A program made the position numbers and the translations under genes. This document shows, in pieces, positions 7,705 through 17,872 of a stretch of 64,000 nt of DNA; within the stretch, counting starts at the first letter, position 1; every line of letters starts with the position of its first letter. The notes beneath the pieces are model-generated. The model was given only the letters and a program-made list of their open reading frames with translations, did not search any database and was not told the DNA's origin. This stretch comes from Mesorhabditis belari (lineage: Eukaryota; Nematoda; Chromadorea; Rhabditida; Rhabditidae), in the NCBI GenBank assembly GCA_958450365.1, contig CAUEEP010000742.1, forward strand, positions 1,256,001 through 1,320,000, in the 5' to 3' direction.

Positions 7705-10508
7705 TTATTCAAAAATACAATAAAGACTAAAGTAAAAGAAAAAGATAAACAATTTTCGGAAATCTTTTGAACTTTTCCCTTTGACTGTGGTTTTCGCTGG
7801 GAAAACTGGTAAACTTTTGGTGGTTCTTTGTGAGATTTGAGACAATTCAGTGATCCCAGTCACACTTTTCTCACTTGACTCCACATAAACTCTCAAAAAA
7901 CACCCTTGTTTTGCGATTGTTTCCTCTGGAAACCATGAGAACTGAAATTTCAATCGTTATTTTTCATTCATAGATTGATTAGATTGTAAATTGATGATAA
8001 TCCATTCATAGAAGCTTTACCTTTACACTATTCACTCTTTCAATTGTGTAATTTAATGGTAGATCACTTGAATTCGATTTGATTCTAAATGTTTAACATT
8101 TAGAAAGTTTAGAAAGTTTTTAAAGGAGTTTTTAAAGGAGTTTAGAAAAGACTTTAAGGACTTTTTAAAGGACTTTAGAAAGAACTTTAGAAAGAACTTT
8201 AGAAAGTTTTTAAAGAACTTTAGAAAGAACTTTAGAAAGAACTTTAGAAAGGACTTTAGAACGAACTTTCTAAAGTTCTTTCTAAAGTTCTTTCTAAAGT
8301 CCTTTCTTAAGTCCTTTCTTAAGTCCTTTCTAAAGTCCTTTAAAAAGTCCTTTAAAAAGTCCTTTCTAAAGTCCTTTCTAAAGTCCTTTAAACAATTTTC
8401 ACCTATAGCTTTTGATAATCCCACGAAAAAACCTCTCAAAATCGATGCTCAACTCGGAGGTGAGCACAGCGATCACTTCGACAACGATATTGATCGGATA
8501 TTCTGTAAATTGAGATGAATATCGTTTAGAAATGAAATTGTGATGTTTAAAAGAAAAGAAAAAAGACTTCATAGTATTGTTAAAGTTTTCAATGATTTCC
8601 CTTACCACATTCAATGCGATAATCGAGATTGTAACCATTTTCGATTAACTCAAATTGATTAGCGTAACCTTGAGTGGCCACAAAAACACTCCCATCACAC
8701 AACTCTTGCCGCTCATTCATCCAACCGCCTAAATGGCAATGATTTGTAGATCTGGCTTTGACACTTGGCTTTGATTGACTTGGCTTTGACTAGTGACTTA
8801 CTAGGCTGGCTTACTTTTATCCGTGTCAAGATCCTCCCAATGAAAGTCGGGTTTAATAACAACATTCGGCGCACAACCACGCGCAATGTGAAGACTGTAG
8901 ACAAGGGATTGGAGATGCTGCGGGATAAGCTCAATATCATCTCTATAAAATGTAATTGAGGATGCAATGTGAAGACTGTAGACAAGGGATTGGAGATGCT
9001 GCGGGATAAGCTCAGTATTATCTCTATAAAATACAATTGATGATGCAATTGCATTTTATAAAACATTTCACCGAAAACTCATCAAACGTCTCTCGTTGTA
9101 GGATTGATTCTTTCCAGGTGGTGGTCCACTCAAAAGCTCATAAGTACAATTAGAGTTTGAGCGATTCTGAAGGGCATTATTTATACTATTTGTCAAATGG
9201 AAAACTCACTGATTTCAATTCAGTTAAAATCTTCAAAGTCTTTCGAGTGTGCAACGCTAGAACAAGCCAGAGAGCAGTTTTTGCCGTTTGGAATTTAGTG
9301 ATGTTGACGATCATTGGATTATAATGAGAGTGCGCTAATTCCAGAGAGTATTCGACACTTTCTAAAGCTCAATTAAACATTGTACTAACTTTATGCTGTC
9401 AAAAGGAGGAGCAAGAGTGAGGAGCAAGAGCAAGAGTGTTAAAGAGTGTTAAAGAATTGAATGCACCAGAAGCTTTATGTTTTCAAGCTTTCTAAAACAA
9501 ATGATTTCAATTACCGTCAATCCATTCAGAAACACGAAACGAGATAGCCAATGTATCGATGCGTGTGTAAAAGTCGCGATTGATTTGTAGGATGAGCTGA
9601 CTCTCATTGTAAACACTACGACAAGTGCTGTAGTGATCCCGAGCGCGTTCACTAAACGATCAGAAAAGTCAAAAGCTTAGCCTGAGCACTAAATCTAATT
9701 TCTCTTGCCAATTCCTTTACTTCTTTATTTCTAATATATGTGGCTTTGATTTCAAGTACGCTAACGATTCTGTAGACCCAAGTATTCTCTTCTTTCTCTT
9801 CTTTCTTTCTTTCCTCCTTTCTTTCTTTCCTCCTTTCTTTCTTCCCTCCTTTATTTCTTCCCTCCTTTATTTCTTCCCTCCTTTCTTTCTTTCTTCCTTC
9901 CCCTTGTCTTTTTCTTCTTTCTTTACAAGTTAAGATACTGGATAGCTTAGTTGTTAGAGCAAAAAGTAAAAGATCGAGAGTTCAATCCCGTTAATCAACT
10001 TTTTTCTTTCACTTCTTTATTACCCTCCTTTGCAATGTCCCCGGAATGGTTGTTGATTGATGAAGAAAGGCGCTGAATCACCACAAGCTTCAGTGATTCG
10101 ATTCTTAATGGAAATCGAATTGAAGAAAGAATTTGACGTGGGTTTAATAGCCTAAAAAAACCGAACATTTGTTGCAAACCTCTAGCGAGTCACAAATCCG
10201 CGCCTGATCAACGACAAAGGTGTAATTCGTGAAAGTGTTTACACAAATGCGCAAGCGTTCAGCTATAAATGAAGCTATTATTAACAAGTCTCAAAATCCT
10301 TTCTTACCATTGATCTCTCTCAAGTACTCTCCATGCAGAATCAAGATTGGATCTTTCTCGGTGAGGGCAAACGAGATACCACATGGAACCGTTGAGAGAT
10401 GATGATTTGAAGGTTTTCCAATCTACAGTAGTTTAAAGTTTAAAGTTTAAAGCAATTAAGCGGATATTAGGATAGAAAAATGCTTACCACAATCAAGAAC
10501 AAACTCAT
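7705..10508 (-). CDS. EWID-family protein, copy 3 (12 exons, 454 aa)
   Basis: Third and longest tandem paralogue. Exons, 5' to 3': 10508-10488, 10422-10308, 10262-10180, 10151-10024, 9651-9515, 9361-9210, 9166-9072, 8942-8815, 8728-8606, 8502-8403, 8066-8021 and 7941-7705 (455 codons, phases consistent). Exons 8815-8942 and 8606-8728 are exactly the same lengths (128 and 123 bp) as their counterparts in copy 1, which supports both models. The N-terminus starts with a short hydrophobic MSLFLIV. Landmarks are ALTEKDPILILHGEY, two cysteine-pair modules, FRVSEWID (about 158-161), YELLSGPPPGKN, QELCDGSVFVATQGY and GCFLRVYVES. The C-terminus is lysine-rich and then aromatic (LFIFFFYFSLYCIF), possibly a membrane anchor. 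Introns carry a hairpin-forming minisatellite, a CT microsatellite and a tRNA-like sequence. Part of exon 8815-8942 is repeated just upstream (8961-9055). No known function can be assigned. Confidence 0.8.
8100..8396. repeat. Minisatellite that switches strand midway
   Basis: Units of type AACTTTAGAAAG run on one strand to about 8262 and then continue as the reverse complement (CTTTCTAAAGTT, then CTTTCTAAAGTCC). The whole array is therefore a long imperfect hairpin. It fills the intron before exon 8021-8066 of EWID copy 3. Confidence 0.85.
8955..9060. repeat. Partial tandem duplication of an exon start
   Basis: About 95 bp around GCAATGTGAAGACTGTAGAC (8884-8942 plus intron) recur at 8961-9055 with a few differences. 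The extra copy lies in the intron upstream of exon 8815-8942 of EWID copy 3. Confidence 0.8.
9781..9925. repeat. CT-rich microsatellite
   Basis: Runs of TTTCTTTCC/TTCTTCCC occur in an intron of EWID copy 3, directly upstream of the tRNA-like sequence. Confidence 0.85.
9934..10000 (+). other. tRNA-like sequence or SINE head
   Basis: A box A-like TAGCTTAGTTGTTAGAGC (9943-9960) is followed 17 bases later by a box B-like GAGTTCAATCCC (978-989 of the same kilobase). The spacing is tRNA-like, but I cannot fold a complete cloverleaf with acceptor pairing, so a functional tRNA is unlikely. It lies in the intron 9652-10023 of EWID copy 3, on the opposite strand. It is probably a degenerate tRNA or SINE fragment. 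Confidence 0.5.
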
Positions 10509-11713
10509 GACAAAAGGAGACACATTTTTCGTGCACAAATCGTTTTAATAAAAAGAAATCAAGTTCAAAATCGTGTCTTGAAAAATCGAAATGCTAATAA
10601 CTTATTTGAAATTGAACTTTTCGCTCAATAGTGTTAGAGTAGACGAGTTTTTAAAGCCTTTACCCGTGTCAGGGTGTGGTCATTTTGAAGAGCTTTACTC
10701 AAAGATCATCTTTCTTAATGCAAGTTTTGTTTTTTTTTTGACTAGAATGGTACCAGGTTGTCCTTTTTTGAAACTTACTGACTTACTGACCAACTTACTG
10801 ACTTATTGACCAACTTACTGACTTATTGACTAACTGACTGACTTACTGACCAACTTACTGACTTATTGACTAACTTACTGACTTACTGATCAACTTACTG
10901 ACTTAGTGACTTTCGTGTGTGCCAGGAGCACCGAATTTGAGCATTTTGATAGGGAAATTTTGAGTAAAATCAACTTTTCTTTGTTTAGTGCCGGGTGGAA
11001 CGGAGGGTTTTCTTTAAAAAAAAAGAATCTACTTTTTTTTATTCTAAAAAATACTCCTTTTACCTTGCTGACTCAAAAGGTCGACTCGAATGGCTTAAGG
11101 GAAACGATAAGGCGTTATCGTTTCTCATCAATTTCACATTTAACAAAGATAGAAAGTTTTTAAAGATTCAAATTTAAATTTAAATCTAAATTCAAATCAT
11201 TTCTTTGAAAAACAAAAGATTTCAAAAGATTTTTGAAAGGCTTGAATCAAGAAAAACTGTTTAGAATTCTTTGTGCTTGTAAGATATAGGTATAAGACAA
11301 TGAAAATTATGACAAAAGTGAATGATCAATAATCGAATTGCTTAACGAGATCAATTTTAACAAGAACAACAAGATCAATTAACAAAAAGATCAAGAACAA
11401 CAAGATCATTTAACAAAAACATTCATTTCAACAAGATCAATTAACAAAAAGAGCAATTTCAACAAGAACAACAAGATCATTTAACAAAAAGATCAAGAAC
11501 AACAAGATCAATTAATAAAAAGATTCATTTCAACAAGATCAATCAATAAAAAGATTCATTTTAACAAGATCAATCAATAAAAAGATTCATTTTAACAAGA
11601 TCAATTAGCAAAAAGATCAATTTCAACAAGATCAATTAGCAAAAAGAGTCGTTCTTGTTGAAACAACAAGAACAACAAGAGCAATTAACAAAAAGATTCA
11701 TTTGAAATTTCTC
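10509..11713. repeat. Gene-free spacer with two tandem arrays
   Basis: The spacer lies between EWID copy 3 and the F-box gene. ACTTACTGACCA/ACTTATTGACTA units run at 10771-10905, and AACAAGATCAATTAACAAAAAG units at 11340-11700. I see no convincing coding exon here. The promoter of EWID copy 3 should lie just right of 10508. Confidence 0.7.
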
Positions 11714-14700
11714 TCAAATCCGATCCAAAATGTACACGGTAAGACGAACATGGAAACACTGGGGCTCGACCTCGATGCCAGCCACACAATAGACTTCCAC
11801 TGAAAAGTACTATAAACTCTTGATTTCTAATATTTACGAATTGATCAATTCGATAGAAATTGATCAATTGCAATCTTCCCAAAGATTCCCCAATTCCTCT
11901 TTACCCTTTTGCTTGTTAATCGCTCGTTGGAAGAGTTTCGCATACGGTTTCGGGCCTTCATCAGTCGAGAAGAACACCTGAAAGCTATCGAATGAAATAA
12001 AGGTTTAGATTTTCGACCATTAACCTCGATATTTCATCTTTAAATTCGTTCTTTATTAAGGAAAACTCTGATTTTACCATTTCCGTTGAGTAAAATTGTC
12101 GAAAAGTCGCCTCGAATTTGGGTGATTCGATTGGAATCTCTTCAACTTGAATGAGCCTCTTTAAGGAATCCTAAAATTAATCTTTAGGTGATTCATTTAA
12201 CTTTAAATTTTAACCTCAAATCAAAAAGCTTTTAAAGCTAGACAAAGCTTTAAAGCTCTTTTTTTTTTTTGCAAAAACCCACAAAAATAAGCCAATAGAA
12301 GAAATCGAGTTGCTCGTAAAGACAAATCGGCGAAAGAACATCAAATAAAAGCCCAGAATTCAAATTTTCCCACAAAAATCCCAGCTATTCATGGAAAATT
12401 GCTAAAAAAAATAAATAATTTTCGTAAAACTTTATTTGCTTTTTCTCTGATTAAGATTTAGGTTTAGATTTAGGTTTAGATTTAGATTTAGGTTTAGATT
12501 TAGATCTAGATTTAGATTTAGATCTAGGTTTAGATTTAGGTTTAGATTTAGATTTAGGTTTAGATTTAGATCTAGATTTAGGTTTAGATTTAGATTTAGA
12601 TTTAGATCTAGATTTAGATTTAGATCTAGATTTAGATTTAGATCTAGGTTTAGATTTAGGTTTAGATTTAGATCTAGATTTAGGTTTAGATTTAGATTTA
12701 GATCTAGGTTTAGGTTTAGATTTAGATTTAGGTTTAGATCTAGATTTCTTTGAGAAATAAACAATTCAATGCAATAGAAAGGTTTTCCATTTACAGTTTA
12801 CCTCAAGACACCAATCGTATTGCAACAATGAGTGAACTTCAAAAGTAAACCGCTTTTTGAGTGACCTCATCACCGCTAACAAATTGTCACAAGCGCCGAT
12901 TAGAGTGATTGAGGAAAGCATAGAGAACTGGAAAAGCATCATTCAAATCAATACAAATCTTTTGATTATCTGTCAGCTTACCATTTTTCGACAAATTTTG
13001 GCAAGATCCACTTCATTGACGGCATCGATTTCTATGTCGTTTCCCTGAATTAAGAGAATTTTCTCTTTCTACTTTAATCTAAATCTAAATCTAAATCCTT
13101 AATCCTTAATCTAAAGATTAAGGATTAAGGATCTTCTCTAAATCTTCTTTAAATCTTAAATTTTCTAATCTTTTCTTAAACAAACTAAATAAAATCGTCC
13201 ATCATTTGCGAAAATCGAAGCATCTTTCTGCGAGAAGATCTCAAACAACTTGAAATACTTGACAAGAAGCGAGAAATGTTTCATTGATCGATTGCCAAGC
13301 AAAGAATGTGTAAGCTTAAAAAAATAAGAATGCTATAAATGTTAAAAGATTTCATTTCAACCTCGAATTCAGTTGTTTTTTCTTCATTGTTCGAAAAAGG
13401 ATAATCGATTGAAAACTGAAGATTACTCTTCTCGTAAAGCGTCAACTCCTAAAAAGAAAAACATTTAGAGTAGAGGATGAGGAATATAGTATTGTCATAG
13501 ATCTATAGAGAGTCCTGACTCTCAGTATTAATTTTAATTAAGAGAGTCATGACTCTGTCCTGATCAAGAGCTAGGTGATCAAGAGCTAGGTGATCAAGAG
13601 CTAGGTGATCAAGAGCTAGGTGATCAAGAGCTAGGTGATCAAGGGTGGGGGGTAAGGTTGGGGGTGGAAATGAGTGGGAGGTGTCTACAACTCATGCAAC
13701 GATTTATTGCCAACTTGTAGCACTCCAATCCGCACGTAGAATAATGAGGGTGATTTGAGGAGCTTCAGGAAATGATGAATGGATGTTGGTGAGATGTGGA
13801 TGGGATCACTGAAATTCAAACTTTCCATCCTTATTTGTTAGGGGATTGAATTGTGGCTTCGCTACCGTAACCCGAATCCAGTTTGTTCGCTATCACAAAC
13901 CTCACCCAATAGTTACAACAATCCAATAGTTTCTATCGTAATTATGCGCTCAACTAAAGTGAAAAAGCCAAAGCTAGAGCCCGGGAATGAGCCTGAGAAC
14001 TTCTCGTTTAAATATATTGATGAAAGAGAGAAAATTGGGGATTCTTTGGCAATGAATTATCAGAAAATTTCTCAAGAAAATTCAAAAATTGACAGAAATC
14101 CTTGACTAACAGTAGCTCTTAAATAACAGTAAAAAACTCAAATCCAAACCTGAAGCGTTTCTGTCGAAGCAATCCATTTTTTAAATAAACCATCTCACCA
14201 TCTGGTGCACGAATTGAAATGAGATAATTACTGGAGAAAATCTGAAGATTTATTCACTCTATTCACTCTATTCAGCTTCACTTCACAGATTACGAGGCTT
14301 ACCTCGTAATCTTCAGACTCTATTCAGCTTTCACTTTAAACTCAAACCGATTCTTCACGTTGCACGAATTCCTCCACGCAAATCTCCACGTCAGCATTTC
14401 TTGGATGAGCGCCAGAGTGGAGGATGTGTTTTCTGGAAAAAAGATCAGCTATAGCTTTGGCTTAGGCTTTGGCTTAGGCTTTGGCTTTGGCTTAGGCTTT
14501 GGCTTTGGCTTAGGCTTTGGCTTAGGCTTTGGCTTAGGCTTTGGCTTTGGCTTTGGCTTAGGCTTTGGCTTTGGCTTTGGCTTAGGCTTTGGCTTTGGCT
14601 TTGGCTTACCTCGTAATCTTCGCGATTTTGAGTAATTGAAATGATTCGTTGACCTCCAGCTTCTCGATAACCATTTCTTTCAATATAACGGGCAATGAAG

Positions 14701-14722
14701 GGAAATTTGTTACAAAAGGCAT
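11714..14722 (-). CDS. F-box-like protein (11 exons, 346 aa)
   Basis: Exons, 5' to 3': 14722-14610, 14432-14348, 14241-14150, 13808-13715, 13448-13362, 13314-13186, 13044-12982, 12927-12802, 12170-12078, 11977-11905 and 11799-11714; phases agree and total 347 codons. The N-terminus (MPFVTNFPSLPVILKEMVIE, followed by KLEVNESFQLLKIAKI) has the LP-x-hydrophobic pattern and spacing of an F-box, the roughly 45-residue Skp1-binding motif of SCF ubiquitin ligase receptors. Nematodes carry very large, fast-evolving F-box families with this N-terminus and variable substrate-binding tails. The tail here contains leucine-rich stretches such as HHFLKLLKSPSLFYV, but I cannot assign it to a named domain. 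No cysteine pattern or membrane segment is evident. Four introns hold tandem repeats. The start was chosen as the methionine just before the F-box-like segment. The exon structure is well supported; the F-box assignment is moderate. Confidence 0.7.
12448..12752. repeat. Telomere-like hexamer array TTTAGA/TTTAGG
   Basis: About 50 hexamers (TTTAGA, TTTAGG, with some TCTAGA variants) lie in an intron of the F-box gene. TTTAGG is one base from the nematode telomere unit TTAGGC, but phase and composition differ, so this is an intronic microsatellite. The leucine-asparagine frame on the minus strand is an artefact. Confidence 0.9.
13556..13634. repeat. Minisatellite GATCAAGAGCTAGGT
   Basis: Five head-to-tail 15-bp units lie in the intron between exons 13715-13808 and 13362-13448 of the F-box gene. 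Confidence 0.9.
14455..14607. repeat. GGCTTTGGCTTA repeat in the first F-box intron
   Basis: GGCTTT/GGCTTA hexamers run right up to the donor of the first exon. The repeat's last GCTTAC on the plus strand is the reverse complement of the GTAAGC donor, so the array abuts or forms the splice site. Confidence 0.85.
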
Positions 14723-15111
14723 TGAAAAATAAGAGCTTAGAAGCTTATTTCTATAATAAATATAAATTTTCGATGTTTTACTTGACAATTATTTGCTGTT
14801 TTCTAATTATCTGCGAAATGTTGCCTTTTATGTGACAATTATTAGACAATTATTAGCTGAATAGCTTGAATAAAGTAAATTAAAGTAAATTAAAGTGAAA
14901 GAAATTGTCTCATCGTCTGAAAATTCGATTTGAAACTTTAAATCAACACTTTAATCGTTAATTTTAAAGTAGAAATGAGCAGAAAATGAGCACTTTTTTT
15001 TGGCGCTTCCAATAGTTTCATTCTCTACATTTTTCACGATTTACAAAAAAAAACAATCATCAGCAAGGGCCAGGTTTGAAACTGGAGAAGTCTAGTTGTA
15101 AACCTTGACCT

Positions 15112-15152
<41 letters not shown>

Positions 15153-16490
15153 TTGGCTGGCTGGCTGGCTGGTTGGCTTGCTGAGGATGGCCTGACCCGA
15201 AAATTTGGTCCTGGTTACAAGTGCTACACCAAAAAATAACTCAAAACTCTTTTTTCAGTTTCCTCTGATCGAAATCGTCTTCTAGACAGCCTCGACAGCC
15301 TCAAAAACTTTAAAAAACTCGAGTTTTCTCAAGAATTTCTATATTACAGTCATTTGATTTCTATATTTGATTAATTTAATTCCTAGGTTCATAGCTAAAT
15401 GATTGAAAAGAGATTGAGGATACCGGAGAGCAAATCCCATATTGAAATGGTTTGTTTTCTTCACAAGATCAGACATTTTATCAAACTTTGGTACTTATGA
15501 ATCTGGCGGGCGCATTTTTGAACAGTTTGAACGGTCGAACACTTGCCAAGTCGAATACTTTCCAAGTCAAACACTTGCCAAGTCGAACACTTGGCAGATC
15601 AAACCCTTGCCAAGTCGAACCCTTGCCAAGTCGAACCCTTGCCAAGTCAAAACCTTACCAAGTCGAATACTTCTCAAGGCGAACACTTGCCAGGTCAAAC
15701 ACTTTCAAAAGTTTGTGTACCCAAACTTTTACTAATTTGTGAGGTTACTGAGTATTCTATTGTCTGTCTCAGTTGCTTTAAGAGGGTCCTCATATACGAT
15801 AACTAGATAAGAAACTAGGAAATAGTTTTGAATGCAAAAGAACGTTTTAACGTTTTGCTTTTTGAGCTCACCGAGAAATGGATTTTCCTAATTGTGGCAA
15901 TTCACCAAGAAGAGAGTTTAAAGCTAAAGAAAGCTTAAGAAGCTATCAAAATGCAAGTAATGCAAGTAATCTGCTCTTCCGTACTTCCGTGATTCCAGGC
16001 AACAATCACAATTGTACAATGAGAGATCGAGTTTTGAAAGGATCAATCAAATTGAAAAGAGAATTATTAAATTTATCAATTTTTGCTGTTTTTTTTTGTA
16101 TTTTTGTTTAATATTGTTGTATAATTGATTAAAACAAAAGATAAATGCCTTTTTCAACAAAAAAATATTGTTATTTATTGCTTTTAAAGCTTAAAAACCT
16201 TGATAAAAGTCTTCATTTTTCCGTCTACAATTCTTGGTTACGGTTGATTTTTCTTTACAATTCTCTCAAATTTCTAATCTTTCCCTTCTTTTTTTGTCTG
16301 ACTCAACCCATCCCTTTTCCCTTTCATTCGATCGTTTCCGAAATGGGTTCCAAAATTTTGCCTTTTCTATTCACACAAAGCAAAATGCGTCACAATCAGC
16401 TGAGACATTGAGGAATTTGTTTTGTTAAGCCTATTTTTTTGTTTTGTTGTTAAGCCTGTTTTTTTGCTTTCAACTTTTACTCTTTACTAT
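14723..16490. other. Gene-free spacer with two small arrays
   Basis: Upstream of the F-box gene. It holds a CTGG microsatellite at 15111-15178 and CTTGCCAAGTCGAAC units at 15537-15705. Open frames across the second array are repeat artefacts. I see no exon with convincing splice sites. Confidence 0.6.
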
Positions 16491-16529
16491 ATTTTGTTTC
16501 TAAAAAAACATTCCCTTTCTAATAAACTT

Positions 16530-16722
16530 AAAATCCTGTAGATCCTGTAGATCCTGTAGATCCTGTAGATCCTGTAGATCCTGTAGATCCTGTAGATCCT
16601 GTAGATCCTGTAGATCCTGTAGATCCTGTAGATCCTGTAGATCCTGCAGATCCTGTAGATCCTGCAGATCCTGCCGATCCTGCAGATCCTGTAGATCCTG
16701 CAGATCCTGTAGATCCTGCAGA
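16530..16722. repeat. TCCTGTAGA minisatellite
   Basis: About 20 units of 9 bp, with TCCTGCAGA variants clustered towards the right end. The long QDL or GST frames on the minus strand come from this repeat. Confidence 0.95.
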
Positions 16723-17091
16723 TGCAATTCTGCGGTTCTTGTGACGAGTGTTTATGTGGAGTCTATTTCTAGAAAGCATAAAGTGTAAAGAAATTTTCTT
16801 TGCGTGCTTGATACTCTTCACTCAAGACACGTTATTTCTTGTTTCAAGATATCTGATCTTGAACTAAGACATTTTTATTCAATAGCCGATTGACTCGGAA
16901 TTTTTGGGCTCTCATTTGAGCAATTTTCACACAAAATCGACAATTGAATTAAAAGCGACGATAGAAAAAGAAACAATTTCGTCCTTTCAATTCAAAAAAC
17001 AACTTTCACACAATGAAAGGAAAAAAAAGTAAAACGCATCATATGAACAACACTTAAATAGGCTTTAACACAAGATAAGATATTCAGCTAA

Positions 17092-17872
17092 CAAACTAGG
17101 AAACAATAAATGATTTGGGGCGTGAAATAGAATGAAAGCGCACGGATTTCCGCAAAACTTTTCCAATTTTTTGGCTGTCAGAGTTAGGGTAACTTTTTAG
17201 TGGCTATTCGCCACACGCGGCCACACATTCCTGTAACATATCTGGCATTGTTGAGTGGACTCCAGATCAAGTCTGAAAATGTTTTGATCTATTTTGAGCA
17301 CTGTAGATCTATCTTGAGCACTGTAGATCTATTTTAAGCACTGTAGATCTTTTTTAAGCACCCAACAAATCCATTCTTAACACTACAGGTATTTACAAAC
17401 CTAGCAATTCACAACAGTACTTTCTCCTACCGTAAATACTGTAATAGTCCCCCACCCCCATAATGACGGTGCGGAGCGTTGTGTAGTCTAGCTTTGGACG
17501 CGTTTTTCTCGACACTGGTTTATGCTACAATGCGCTTAGGTATCAAAAAATAGCCCTGAATTTCAGCTATTTTTGATACCAAAAACGCATTTTTGAAAGT
17601 ACGGGCACTTTGAAAAAAATGAAATACAAAAACTACGCGACTGAGACTGAGACTACGCGACTGTACGAGGGGGGTGGGGTACTATTACAGTATTTACGGT
17701 AGGTATATCTCAAGATCTTCGAATTGAAAGATATTCAGCTAAAAAGCTACAAAACCAATAAATGATTTGAGGCGTGAAATAGAATGAAAGATTTCCGGAT
17801 TTTCGCAATACTTTTCCAATTTTTTGGCTGTTATTTAGGTAACTTTTTAGCGACTATTCGCCACATAAAGTA
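17092..17872. repeat. Duplicated 120-bp segment flanking a MITE
   Basis: The segment 17092-17216 (AAATGATTTGGGGCGTGAAA and CCAATTTTTTGGCTGT) recurs at 17737-17872 at roughly 80-85% identity. The MITE 17428-17701 lies between the two copies. Confidence 0.8.
17428..17701. mobile_element. MITE of the TACCGTAAATACTGTA family, copy 1
   Basis: The ends are inverted repeats (TACCGTAAATACTGTAATAG / CTATTACAGTATTTACGGTA). The core has GATGACGGTGCGGAG-like sequence, a GACACTGGTTTATGCTA block and an internal hairpin around TATCAAAAAATAGC. It has no coding capacity. Close relatives lie at 20321-20594 and 56847-57119. Confidence 0.9.

Noticed and set aside
9934..10000. Functional tRNA gene
   Set aside because: Box A and box B are present, but I could not find a paired acceptor stem or a clear anticodon stem.
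664..10508. EWID family as a Cys-loop receptor ligand-binding domain
   Set aside because: The FRVSEWID segment and a later W resemble the W-x-D region, but the diagnostic 13-residue Cys-loop with FPFD and the four transmembrane helices are absent. The resemblance is too weak to call.
12432..12764. Leucine-asparagine repeat protein; telomeric array
   Set aside because: It is the TTTAGA/TTTAGG intronic microsatellite. Hexamers are mixed and not the TTAGGC nematode telomere unit.
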